Part shown: piece after piece, positions 34,055 through 45,729 of the stretch
Numbering within the stretch: position 1 is the first letter of the stretch
How the letters are laid out: the number at the start of each line of letters is the position of its first letter
Assembly: GCA_950295325.1 (NCBI GenBank)
Contig: OX485804.1
Location: forward strand, 58,018,429-58,082,428
Direction: 5' to 3'
Source of the DNA: Polytrichum commune
Taxonomy: Eukaryota > Streptophyta > Polytrichopsida > Polytrichales > Polytrichaceae
Length of the DNA stretch: 64,000 bases
Notes under the pieces: generated by a model
Databases searched by the model: none
The model's input: the letters and a program-made list of their open reading frames with translations, nothing else
Told to the model about the DNA's origin: nothing
Translations under genes and position numbers: made by a program

Positions 34055-36101
34055 CATCCGGGTAGTTCACTTAGTGCATTTAAAAAACGACATGTGGCAT
34101 AATATAAGGAGGACTAAATTTGTTTGACATAAAATTTATAAAAGAATTTCAATTAATGAAGGGTCCATTAAAAGTAGACAATCCCATTACAAGTAAGGTA
34201 GATAGGTTTAAAATGTGGGCCATTCATTTTTGTAAAAATAATATAGGGGCTGAAAATAAGGATCCTAGGATGTATGTTTAGTAAGATCGATTTTGTACAC
34301 ATGCCTCACGAGGGATAGATGAAAAATGGCTCATCGTTTGTCCAAAAATGGATAAAAATTACAGGGCATGTTACTAGTTGTCTTCCTCCACTGCCGTTTG
34401 TAGAAAACACCTAGGGTTTTGTTTCTTCCACGAGTGTGTTGTGTTTTGGGCAATTTTTTGTTCAAGCTCCTCCTTGTTGAAGCTTATGATAACAAAGTCC
34501 AACAAGTATGTCTTGTTGTAGTTGGTTTAGGATCTCCTTTGTAGAGTCTCCTTTATAGTTGCTTTAGGATGAGGGGTTGCCGTAAAGTTCCATATAGGGT
34601 TTCGATTTCTTTGTTGAAGGTCTTATGGTTGTTTTGGAGGCGGTTTAGGGTTTAGAGTTTCCGTGTGCGGCTTGTGATTGATTGTTCCGCTTCTGTTGGG
34701 GCGGCCGTGTTTGTGTTTATGGATGGCAACTCAAGTGAAGATGTGGACTTCAAAAGGTGATTCTATTGTGCCATAGTGTTACAGCAAGTTGAAGGTTTTT
34801 TGATGAGGAAACATACACCTATCAAGGTTCGTTTGGAAGAGAAATCAGTGCTGGAGTGGCTATTTGAATTTTGGGACAATGATGATAAATGTACGATAAA
34901 TGTAGGACCTCACCAATGAGGAGTGTGCCTCCAATTTGAAACTCCTCATGCGTTTGGTTGTCATCAACAACCACGCGAAAGAATTTGTGGGCAACACGGT
35001 GGAATTTGGTGTGTTTCGGCTCGCACAAGTCGATGTTGTTGTGTTTCCTCCACGCTAGCGTCCATTTTGAGGGTTGGCAATCGTCGACAACTTCAATGCC
35101 CACATGGAGTTGCTGCGTAAGTCGTGGGTTTTGAATAACTTGATGTCCGACCACCTTCGCACGAGCTCTTTTGCATGCCTCAACATAACACACCTCTATG
35201 CAATCCGTTTATACCTCAAGTCAAGTTGGTTGCGAGAATACATTGTCCATCATGGTGATGGTTCGGTTGACAATATGAGAGTCTTGACGTTTGTATTTTT
35301 TTGTCGTAAATTATTTGTTTCTTTGGTGCATGATTGGACACTAAGGTATGGAACATGGTTACATAGGTTTGTTTTGTTTTGCATACCCTAAACCCACTTG
35401 CATAGACTTGTAAGGAAGCACAGGACTTGTGCATAGTTGCAATGTTGCGGGTTTTTTTAATGTTTGGATCATACTTTTACAGAGCCAATGTTGTGTTTGT
35501 GAACACACGCTCACTCTTGTTGAGTTGCCACCGTAAGCCTTCTTTTTTATTCATGAAGATTATGTTCTATGGGCTGTACAACTACAAATTTTTAAGCAAA
35601 TTTTTAAATGCATTATGCTTAAATATCCTTGTGTTCTTCATCACTTCCAATTGTATGATATCATTCAGGTTATGGTCTTGGAATGATATGCATCATGTTA
35701 TCACACTTGTTCTTATGTGTTGTAATTAACGATACACATATTTTGCACAAGTTAAGATTTGTTTTGGTAAACACAAGTCTTTCACTTGTATGATAAGTTT
35801 TTACACTTAGTTGTTGCAATGGTAGGTATGCTTTATGCCTTTTTGTTGCCATGATTTTTCCCACCACTTTTGCATTGCATACATTTTTTAATTATTATTT
35901 TTAAATTAAAAGGAATGTAGGTTACAAAAATAACAATGACATGGGCAGTATTAGTAATGGTAGGGTGCAAAAAAAATGTCATTTTAGAGAATTAAGTAAT
36001 TATAGGGAGCTTTTAATTCATGCCTTGGAGGTAAATAGCCCTTAAACAAATACCCTTCCACCGCACATGATGCACAAAAATCCTTTGGAGTAACCTACCT
36101 A
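34055..36101. mobile_element. Long hAT-like element, about 2.05 kb
   Basis: The outer 0.3 kb on the left and 0.2 kb on the right match the 553-bp element at 43676-44228 in order. The ends are degenerate versions of the CACGGGTAGATCACT inverted repeat. The flanks CGATTGGG (34047-34054) and AGATTGGA (36102-36109) share GATTGG, an eroded 8-bp target-site duplication. The middle, about 34400-35895, is absent from the short relative. Frames there (34822-35193 minus, 35074-35391 plus) have no feature of a hAT transposase that I can recognise. Confidence 0.7.
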
Positions 36102-36109
36102 AGATTGGA

Positions 36110-39100
36110 TAATATATGTTCATGGCAAAAACAACCAACAAGTGCAAGCTTTCATCTGCCTCTTGAATAAGGAGCATCTCTTGCGCTTGCCAAGATCAAC
36201 ATCTAGTTGTGGGCATGATACTCCCATAACCCTAGTTACATTCTACTATATTTTCTATAGGAATGTTTCAAGGATATTGGGGTGGGGTCTCTGACATGTG
36301 GAAGGCAAACAAGATGCAATTAGTGATGCAATATGTGTGATGGAATACATGGCATGATCCATAGTTGCCCTACATTGAGATGAACCCAATTGCTTCCGAC
36401 AACAACCGTAATCCATTTGTTACTTCTCAACCAATTACTCTACTCAAGTTTCTCAAATGGATTTTTCCAAGTTGCTCCACATGTATTGATATTGTTTCTA
36501 CTTCTGAATTGCAATGAATATGACTTCTCATTGTTTGGTTTCAACTACCTACTAACTAATTCAGGTGGTAGTGAGCAACAAATTTGGACACATCATTTTG
36601 GCCCAGGGGGTGGGCTCTTCATATCATGTATGGACTAACGTGAGTGTAAGAAGGGGTATTATTTGAGGCATTAACATACACAATTACATAAAGGAGAGGC
36701 ACAATTTTTCTCTAGTGTGTACATTCAAAAATGTTATTAAGAATGTTAAAGTAAAGGTAGATGTACAAATGGGGGCCCCCTAGGGTTTAGAGAAAAAAAT
36801 TGACAATGGATATGTTGGTTCCATCCAATTCACATTTTTATCCATTGTCATCAGATGGTAACAATCCTTAATGATCACCTTGTCCATTCTTGTTGGGGTT
36901 TGCATTTGGGTTTTAGGTTTTTACAAACTAGAGGCTCATGGGCTCCCTTGACTTTTGCGCTTTGGATTGTGGCTAAGTTATTGTGCTCTTGTCTTTGTTT
37001 GCTTGATGTAATTGTTCAGTTACATGCAATGGATGAAAAAATGCTCAATGACTTTCTTATTGGAAAGCGAAAGTGGATTTATATGCAATAAATGCTAATT
37101 TAATTTAATATCTTATATCTTATATATATAGTGGAGGCATTTACATTACATTGAAAATCTTAGTATAAATATATGTGTCCATTCTCTAGCTTACCATTAA
37201 TACATATACATTTATTTTCTTTATAAACCTCTCGTATATGGGGGGTTTAATTTCATAGCAGGGTGCAAGCATGGTAAAGTGGACCAAAAAAATGCTCTGG
37301 TATACTAAAACCATTATTTTTTTGGTCAAAGGCCTAAAAGTAGTAGCAAAGAGTTATTTAAATTGGAAATTTTTTTATGATGACCTCTATTGTTCTGTTA
37401 AATACTCAAATGTAGAATATCAAGTTGAGATCTTCAATACTTAGCATCAAAAGTGATGCTCAAAAACAAATGGTTGAGTTTGGTTTTGGATGTAGATTTC
37501 ATGACCTTAACTATTTTGAAGTTAGAATTTTTTTTTATTCCTTGAATTCATTATCTACTTGAGGACATCACCACAAAACTTTGTAGAAAACCATCAATTT
37601 AATGTAATTTTATCATATTTTAAACAAATTTTAGACAGTCACTTATTCAATATCACCTACTTGCACGCCACTTGCACCGTCTTCTAAAATAGGTAGACTT
37701 TTCTTGGAATTCTTTTTGTCATCATAAATTGCTTGGCTTTGTAGATCAAGATGTTTTTAAAATGTCTATGGTTTATTTCTTCACAAAATTCAAAGTTAGT
37801 ACATAAAATTGAATCACTTTCACTTAACATTAGGCAGGGATCAAGAGTTGTCCACTTTACCGTGCTTGCACCTAACAACCCACACACGTCATGTAGGTTT
37901 CGAATGAAGAGTCCACCCCCATCATTTTGGTGATTGGTTATTATATTGATATATGCAACAACTAAATTTGTTTTCCATGCAAAAACTTTATTCCTACCAA
38001 ATCTATAACATCATGTATTAGGTCTCTTGAATTTGTAGCTTCATGTATGAGGTATCTCAAATGAGGTAATGAGAGTGCCACATTGTCTAGGGGCGTGCAT
38101 TTAGTGTATTTTGCAATATAAACATGCATTACAAGGCTATTTATTTGGAGGTATTATGTACATGATCATTATATAATTTATTTTCAAGGGCCCTTAGGTT
38201 TCATAGTCAAATATCTTTGTCCATGTGTAAAGTGGCCCACTATAGAAGGAATCCACACTCAACAAAGAATCACTCAGCAACTCAATCTCCCCCTGACAAA
38301 AATCCACAAATTGCAAATTATAATTCCGCACTATGGCCATGTGATCCCTTTCCACCCTCATCCTCATCATCAAACAAAAGATGAAATCCAAACACACCAC
38401 TTACAAAATCTTCATGCCCCAACAAAAGCCATGTGAAACATAGATAGCTACAATGAACCATTTTTTTTTTAATCAGGGCATGACACACAAGCATTTTCTT
38501 GGATATATGAATTGCCTAGTTGCATCCACCAAATGCTTGATAAGCCATACAATCCCACCCCCAATTTTGTATCTTTAGTGACTCTCATGATGAAACCCAT
38601 CTCCGACATGAGGCATTAACATGAGGCAAAAATTATTCTCATTTTTGCTTGCTATATGATCACCAATTCCTATACATAATCGATCAAATTTTGCGGTTTC
38701 ATCCATAAACACTTGAATTTTTAGTTTATTTTATTTTTTTGGTAGAGGGGGGGGGAGGAAGTAACCTAAAGTTAATATTTGATCTAGCAAGTACCAACCG
38801 TCAAATTAGGATTGTAGATGTTTGTGGTAGTTCATGGAGGATCTAAATGATTATGATGGCTTGTGACACTTCGAACATATGAGACCTACAATGATTCTAA
38901 GGGATCTTAAAGCAAACAAACAAGTTCCGATAATTCAATTATTAACAATTACATCACTGCAATTAACAATATATCAATGTATCTTATTATGAAAAAACTA
39001 GACTCACTATTATCACTAAAAAATAGAGTGGATTGTTAGGCTAAGTTATAACAATAATCATCAATTCACAACTAAGAACAACATGTACCAGATGATTAGT

Positions 39101-39270
39101 TTTTATCATTTGCCATGATTTTGAACTTGGATTTCAAGTTAAAATCTTCTTGGATCCACAATTGTGATTTGAGGTCTTATCAACAATCTATAGACTATCA
39201 TAATCTCCCATGTTGTTGTCGTCGTTTTGAAAAGTAAAAGAAATACAAGAACCATAAAACGACGAAGCAA
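36110..39270. other. AT-rich intergenic sequence, no gene recognised
   Basis: Short unrelated frames occur but none shows family motifs. A minus-strand frame at 38194-38400 with GPLYTWTK faintly recalls a LINE endonuclease and is listed among rejected calls. Confidence 0.4.
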
Positions 39271-39275
39271 TCTAC

Positions 39276-39287
39276 CCCCCCCCCCCC

Positions 39288-39320
<33 letters not shown>
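39276..39320. repeat. Poly-C followed by (CA)n microsatellite
   Basis: About 13 C residues run into roughly 15 CA dinucleotides. It is simple sequence, likely length-variable. Confidence 0.95.
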
Positions 39321-39322
<2 letters not shown>

Positions 39323-39339
39323 CCCTCCCAAATTACGAT

Positions 39340-39500
39340 AATTCTTGGTGAGCTAGAACGGTTAACAAATTTTGAACACGTAATCCAAATCCTTTTAAAC
39401 ACACGTCTTTTCAGAATCCATTCTCACACCTCCACCTAACCATACACCGCTTAATATATTAGTGCCTGATTAAGATAAGTGATCAAATCAGGCATGTTAC
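39340..39500 (-). repeat. Dispersed MITE-like repeat, copy 1
   Basis: The order GAACGGTTAACAAATTTTGA, then CACACCT..ACCTAACCA, then GATAAGTGATCAAATCAGGC resembles the segments at 52880-53010, 53225-53345, 57640-57812, 59514-59898 and around 63170-63260. Orientation is opposite to the copies inside the right B3 gene. Confidence 0.55.
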
Positions 39501-39594
39501 CTTAACGACACATTCCATGTAGGAATGCAGAGGTTTTTGGGCCACATGTGATGCCTCACGAGCAGTGTCTGGGGAGATTTTTGGACATAAATTG

Positions 39595-41145
39595 GTCAAA
39601 ATCCTAGCATTTCCAAGTCCAACCGGTTACGTGTTGCGAATCTTTCATAACTTTCTATACGAATTTGTGGTTTATTCCTTAGAATCCTCTTGAATGATGG
39701 GCTATGATCGGAGAAAACGGGCAATTAGTTACATATGAACTGGTTGAGTTTGAGATATAACCGGTTGAAGTTCAAGAATGCAGGACAATTACCCATCATT
39801 CTAGAAGAATCTATAGAAGAATATACCCCAATTCAATAAAGGAAAACCGAAGGATGTCAAACATGTAACTAGTTGGACTTGCAAACACTAGGATCTCAAC
39901 CGATTAGTATGCCCAAAAATCTCCCCGATCATTGATGATGGGTGATTTCCTGAAGTCTTCAACTTCAATCGGTTAATTCTCAAACTCAACCGGCTCATTT
40001 GTATGTAAGTAACTAGCGGTCGATTCTCCCTGCTCAGTGCTCACGAGAGACAATAATCACCTAATCACCACTAACAAATAACACTAAAACATAGAAAAGT
40101 CACACATAAACAACACACCTCGACACATCCATCCAAACCTAAATGGATGAAGCCCAACGGATAAGGTGCGGCCGCCGACGCCGCATACCGTGACAGTACG
40201 AATTTGAGGTTTATTCCTTAGATTCCTGTTGAATGATGGGTAATTTTCCCAAAGTCTCCAACCTCAATCGGTTAATTCTCAAACTCAACCACGTCATCTG
40301 TATGTAAGTAACTAGCGGGTACCACGGGCCTTGGCTTGGTGGTTAGGGCTCATGGCCCCCAATGAGGAGGTTGTGAGTTCTATTCCCCATACCGGCGTGG
40401 TGCTCACCACCTTAGTCCACCCAACTATGGTGGGGGGTCCTTGGACCTTGTTGTATGGGTACCTCAAAGCCCTTTGGGGGGATACCATGTCCGGTATCTT
40501 CAAGGCACTAGTGGCTAGCTAGGAACTAGTATAGTGTGTCACTATAGTGCCCATCCTCGAAAGGGGAGAGTAGTATTGCCCCAATGTCCCCTTGTCCAGT
40601 GGGCATCGGGTCATTGACATTACGAATGGACACTTTATTCATGCCGGCCCCTTGCTAAAAAGGGACCGGAGTTTCTATCTATCTATCTAAGTAACTAGCG
40701 GTCGATTCTCCCTGCTCAGTGCTCACGAGAGACAATAATCACCCAATGCAACTGGCATGCCTTATGTGTGAAACAACTCGGTCAAAATCCTAGCATTTCC
40801 AAGTCCAACCGGTTACGTGTTGCGAATCTTTCATAAATTTCTGTGTTGTCGTGTAAATAGCAATTGTGTGTCACTGCAGCTCGAGTACCAATCACCACTA
40901 ACAAATAACACTAAAACATAGAAAAGTCACACATAAACAACACACCTCGACACATCCATCCAAACCTAAATGGATGAAGCCCAACGGATAAGGTGCGGCC
41001 GCCGACGCCGCATACCGTGACAATACGAATTTGAGGTTTATTCCTTAGATTCCTGTTGAATGATGGGTAATTTTCCCAAAGTCTCCAACCTCAATCGGTT
41101 ATTCCTCAAACTCAACCACGTCATCTGTATGTAAGTAACTAAGGT
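39595..41145. repeat. Patchwork of local direct duplications
   Basis: About 253 bp at 40058-40310 recurs almost unchanged at 40887-41140. The block TCGATTCTCCCTGCTCAGTG occurs at about 40020, 40702 and 41574. The block TCCTAGCATTTCCAAGTCC occurs at about 39600 and 40789. AACCGGTT-like motifs are frequent. The order of blocks differs between copies, so several duplication steps are needed. Confidence 0.85.
40319..40687 (+). mobile_element. tRNA-derived SINE of a second family, about 369 bp
   Basis: A perfect 14-bp target-site duplication TAAGTAACTAGCGG flanks it at 40305-40318 and 40688-40701. The start GGCCTTGGCTTGGTGGTTAG is like a tRNA A-box region, and GTTGTGAGTTCTATTCC about 45 bp later is like a B box. 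The 3' end folds as a hairpin (CCGGCCCCTT pairing with AAGGGACCGG) and then has a (TATC)n tail. It inserted into one arm of the local duplications. Confidence 0.9.
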
Positions 41146-41818
41146 AGAAATACCGTAACCCGTTAACCACCCTCTAGCCGTGCACTAGACCGCCGTCATA
41201 ATGGTGAAGTGCCATTTCTAAAACCGATCATGGCTCGGCAACAATTTCAATGCGTGTACACTTAGTGTAGCCAATGGGAGTCGAGTGTTAATATACTCAT
41301 GAGGTAACTGATTTAGGCGATATTCTGCATGGAAATGCGGATTACCGTGTTCGGTGTAGGGAGAATCTAGTGAACGAGTAGGGGTTTGAACAACTTTCCA
41401 CTTTGAAAAATTGTAACAATTTTTGTATAAGACAGAAAAATATGAAACAACTTGCATTCTTCATGAATCCTTCTCGTCTATCTTGGGAAATTATCTCATG
41501 ATTGTCAGACCAGATCTTCAATGCGATAAAATCACCTTATTTTCACGGGTTATGGTATTTCAACCTAAGCGGTCGATTCTCCCTGCTCAGTGCTCACGAG
41601 AGACAATAATCACCCAATGCAACTGGCATGAAACAGCCCCACTAGCATTCAATTTCGCAAGGACCAACAAATCTCCCACACAGCAAACCCAATCCCTGTG
41701 AAGCGATCCTTGGGAGCTCTCAACCCCTCACGTCGAGCTCCACACTCACGAAGCCCGGTACCAAATAACAACGTCGTACACATTGCTCGAATCTTGTCCG
41801 GATCTTTGGGTCCACTAC
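41146..41818. other. Non-coding sequence between duplications and tandem repeat
   Basis: It contains one more copy of the TCGATTCTCCCTGCTCAGTG block near 41574, followed by CACCCAATGCAACTGGCATG as at 40740. No gene is recognised. Confidence 0.5.
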
Positions 41819-42425
41819 TTCACACACGAGATTGAGAGCCCGTGACCATTACACTTGAAGCACTCTCATTGGTGGAAAAGGCGGAGCCGGTCCAAGTTCG
41901 CTACTTCACACTTGGGACACTTGAGGGACCAACGGAGTACGTGATTGCAAGATGGATGTATATTCTACATGGATTCCTACATGGCATCACATGGATCATG
42001 TTTTATGGTCACTTGGACTTTACTTCCATGTGGCCCAAGGTAAGGCCCACTTCACACACGAGATTGAGAGCCCGTGACCATTACACTTGAAGCACTCTCA
42101 TTGGTGGAAAAGGCGGAGCCGGTCCAAGTTCGCTACTTCACACTTGGGACGCTTGAGGGACCAACGGAGTACGTGAATGCAAGATGGATGTAAACTCTAC
42201 ATGGATTCCTACATGGCATCACATGGATCATGTTTTATGGTCACTTGGACTTTACTTCCATGTGGCCCAAGGTAAGGCCCACTTCACACACGAGATTGAG
42301 AGCCCGTGACCATGACACTTGAAGCACTCTCATTGGTGGAAAAGGCGGAGCTGTCCATGTTCGCTACTTCACACTTAATACGCTTGAGGGACCAACGGAG
42401 TACGTGATTGCAAGATGGATGGAAA
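41819..42425. repeat. 232-bp tandem repeat, about 2.6 copies
   Basis: Units start TTCACACACGAGATTGAGAG at 41819, 42051 and 42283, so the period is exactly 232 bp. The third copy is cut short near 42425. Differences between copies are few, so the array is recent. The 82-codon frame at 41842-42090 lies within it and is not conserved in the next unit (period not a multiple of three). Confidence 0.92.
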
Positions 42426-43667
42426 GATTTCTTACAACTCATGGCAATCAACTTTTCACAAATATAGACAATCAAAGTTTATCATTCTAAACCTACCATT
42501 TGTCAAGTTGAAGTATTGAGGCTTTTGTGAGTTATCATCACCACAAAACCTTGTGAACAACTGCATTCATCTTGCCACAAGTAAAAGATAAATTGTTTTT
42601 AAATGAAAACAAACGTTGAGTCAAAACTCACTTGAAATGCTCATAAACCATATATATATACATATGTTGTTGAGAGGAGTTGGTAACAAGGTAATAAAAG
42701 ATGATTGCAGGTATTCACGAACTTGAGCAATCATATTTCCCTTTTAGTTCATTGTTCATTTTCTTTTTGTAATGAGGTTTTTATGATTATCATCATAAAT
42801 CCTTATGAACAATTGTGATCAACTTGCCATAAGTGAAAGATGCATTCTTGTGTTAATGGAAGCAAAAACTTCACTGGGTTGACTTGTGGGGTCAAGACGC
42901 ACTTAAAGTGCTCAATAACAACCTTTTTGGACAAATTGTTGGTAAAACACTAACAAAAGGTGACACAGTAATTTGATTATTATTATTATGAATTGGACTT
43001 TTATCATTACGTATTTTCATGTGGGCAATTATTGGTATGGTTGGAGTGCAGAGGTTTCAAGTGCCTTTAATTTGGAGAAAATGTTACATTTTTACTTACC
43101 AATGTTGTTTGGGCCTCATGAACGTAGGTGCAATAAAATTTCAACACCTACTTGTCTATCTACATTTATTTTATGTGTTTGGCTATGTCCTGTAACTATA
43201 CATTTTGCATTTAGAATTGCTTTCGCTCTTCAACCGTAAGATTTAGCACTGCTACAACTACCTTCATATGTATAGCTAGGTAGGTGTAATTTGCTTGCAT
43301 GGGATGGGTTGTTTGTGTGATGTGTACGTTTGGAAGATTGAGGCATCAATTTCCAACTACAATGGAGGATTTGTCAAGTTTTGGGCACTCCATGCACCAC
43401 AACCTGACCCGCGCCTACAATTACAATAGAAAATCTCTCAGTGAAGGACATGTGAGATTTACGAGACTTCTTTGGATGCTTTGGCGGTTATTTTGTAAAT
43501 TTATGTGGATATATAATATATATATAATATATTTTTGTAGTGCATGTGGGAACGTTGTAATTGTGATTCTTAGACACATATGGCTAGCCTTGACGCGTGA
43601 CATCAAGGTTTCTTACTATACCCTAATTTTGAAACCCCCTAAATTGTGTAAATGAACACGATTTTTT
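42426..43667. other. AT-rich intergenic sequence, no gene recognised
   Basis: No coding block, RNA gene or element boundary is recognised up to the target-site duplication of the hAT-like element at 43668. Confidence 0.4.
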
Positions 43668-43675
43668 TGTTATTG

Positions 43676-44228
43676 CACGGGTAGATCACTTAGTGCATTT
43701 TAAAAACGACGTGCGGCATAATATAGAGAGGATTAAAATCATTTGAAATAAAAATTATAAAGGAATTCCAAATAATGAAGGGGCCATTAAATGTAGACAA
43801 TCCCATTATAAGTAAGTTAGATGGACATAAAATGTGGGCCATTATTTTTTTGTAAAATTAATATAGGGGGTGAAGATAAGGATCCTAGAAGGTATGTTTA
43901 GTATGGTATGTAAATGGGTTTAGGACTCACGGGGATGGATGATAATTGGGATTTCCGTCTGTCCAAAAATGAATGAAAAGGGAATGCGCCGTCGTTGGGG
44001 TCGTCTTCCCCACACCCGTTTATTACTTAAAAGGAATATAGAGTACAAAAAATTGCAGTGACTTGGACAACATAAGTAATGGAAGGGTGCAAACAAATGG
44101 GCCATTTTTGAAATTTAAGTAATTATAGGGAGGCTTTAATTCAACCCTTGAAGGTAAATAGCCCCAAAACAAAAAAAAACCCCAGCCGCACGTGGTGCAC
44201 AAAAATGACTTAGAGTGATCTACCCCTG
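43676..44228. mobile_element. hAT-like non-autonomous element, 553 bp
   Basis: A perfect 8-bp target-site duplication TGTTATTG flanks it at 43668-43675 and 44229-44236. The ends are CACGGGTAGATCACT and, inverted, CAGGGGTAGATCACT, followed in both by a CGTGCGGC block near position 35-40. These features fit the hAT superfamily. There is no coding frame of note. The element is colinear with the two outer parts of 34055-36101. Confidence 0.92.
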
Positions 44229-44236
44229 TGTTATTG

Positions 44237-45729
44237 TCTTCTTCTGTTTTTACATGTACATGCAATTCATTGTTGTTATTAATATACTACTATGTTGCTT
44301 TGCACCAAGCTTAATTATGATTTTAAACCATAAACCTTGAACCCTATAGCTGCTTGTATTCATTGTTTTGTACAATGCTTTTTGCAAAGCTTATAGTTAA
44401 TAATACACTTTAAGGACTTTGGGGACTTTGAGAATTTTTTTTACACATATAAGTAATATAGGGTATCATTAAATCAATCATTCAACAATTCACACTTACC
44501 TAGAGTGCCAATAACACAACAATTTACCATTATTTTGAAAATTAACATGCCTCATAATCCATTATGGTAGATAAATACCACCCCAAAAATACTATGTTAT
44601 CGCACGTAATCTAAGAGGAAGTCCCCCCCCCCTCCCTCGTGTGATCATTTGTTGTGCAATGTGCATGTCTCAACTATGCAAAAAATACTCTCATATGCAT
44701 TATATTTGGAACAAGTCTTTTGTCCGTATTCCTAGTTTGTAGCATTTTATTTTGACACTTCCAAACTTCATACTACACTTCACATAATATCTACATACAT
44801 GGTGTGCCATGGTCTCATGAAAAAAAAGAAGGGACCACAACATATAAACCTCACTAAGATTTGAACATATGAGTACCTATTTAGCTGAAAAGGTCTTTGG
44901 GTTTGTAGATATGTGGTCCGTTTTCCCCCCTCCCATCACTCCTCTATGGTTGTTTGGTCCCTTGCAAAGTCCCAAATTGTACACGTCTAGTCTTTACCCT
45001 TAGCTTTGAATTTGGATGAAAATATGTACAATGTCATACATCCAAATCATGATTGTGGCCCTTTACCTCTTGAATGGACACGAAACTTGTGTGAATAACA
45101 ACTGAATGTAAAGGACATGCTTAGGGCAAGTTTACATTACAGTCCAATACCAAAGAATTAAGTCCAAAAATGGTAAATCCTATCGATTGCGAGTAAAACA
45201 TTGGACCAAGAAAGTTTACACTAGGGTCCAAGTCCAAGTATGAGAAAACAAAGTGGCAGTAGTGTGGCATAAATTTCTCACCAAATCTTGTTGATCCTAA
45301 CTCAAGAAATCACTCTACACAATTTGCAAACTCAAACTTCAAACTTGGTCCAATCTTGAGTCCAAAAGCATGGTCCATTAAAGTTGTTTTGCACCTGAAT
45401 ATCTTGCACATAAGACCTTAATTTTAACCCATTATTACATATTTTTATGTGCACTTCTCCTTAGATAAAGTCATTCTGGACCATGAGAATTTTAGGATTA
45501 GTAGGAGGTCACTGTTACACTAAAAAATCTCTCTCTCTCTCTCTCATACACACACACACACACACAAACGTGTATGTATGTGGTCTCTACATGCCATTAT
45601 GTAGAGGGCTCTTATTTTGACCAAAACAAAAAAAACCACAAAAACAAACTTATTTGTTGTATATGTGGTTCATTGTATATGTTGGTTCTTTGTTGGTTTT
45701 TGTCACAAATATGATTATTATCCAATCTA
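44237..45729. other. AT-rich intergenic sequence with a (CT)n(CA)n microsatellite
   Basis: A CT dinucleotide run followed by a CA run lies at 45528-45567. A C-tract lies at about 44623-44633. Nothing else is recognised. Confidence 0.5.

Noticed and set aside
34822-35193. 123-codon minus-strand frame as a hAT transposase piece
   Set aside because: No zinc-finger or dimerisation-domain features are visible, and the frame is short.
35074-35391. 105-codon plus-strand frame
   Set aside because: It overlaps the minus frame in the same element interior and neither has a recognisable domain.
38194-38400. Possible LINE endonuclease fragment (GPLYTWTK) on the minus strand
   Set aside because: Only one short motif-like stretch is seen, without the catalytic blocks or a neighbouring reverse transcriptase.
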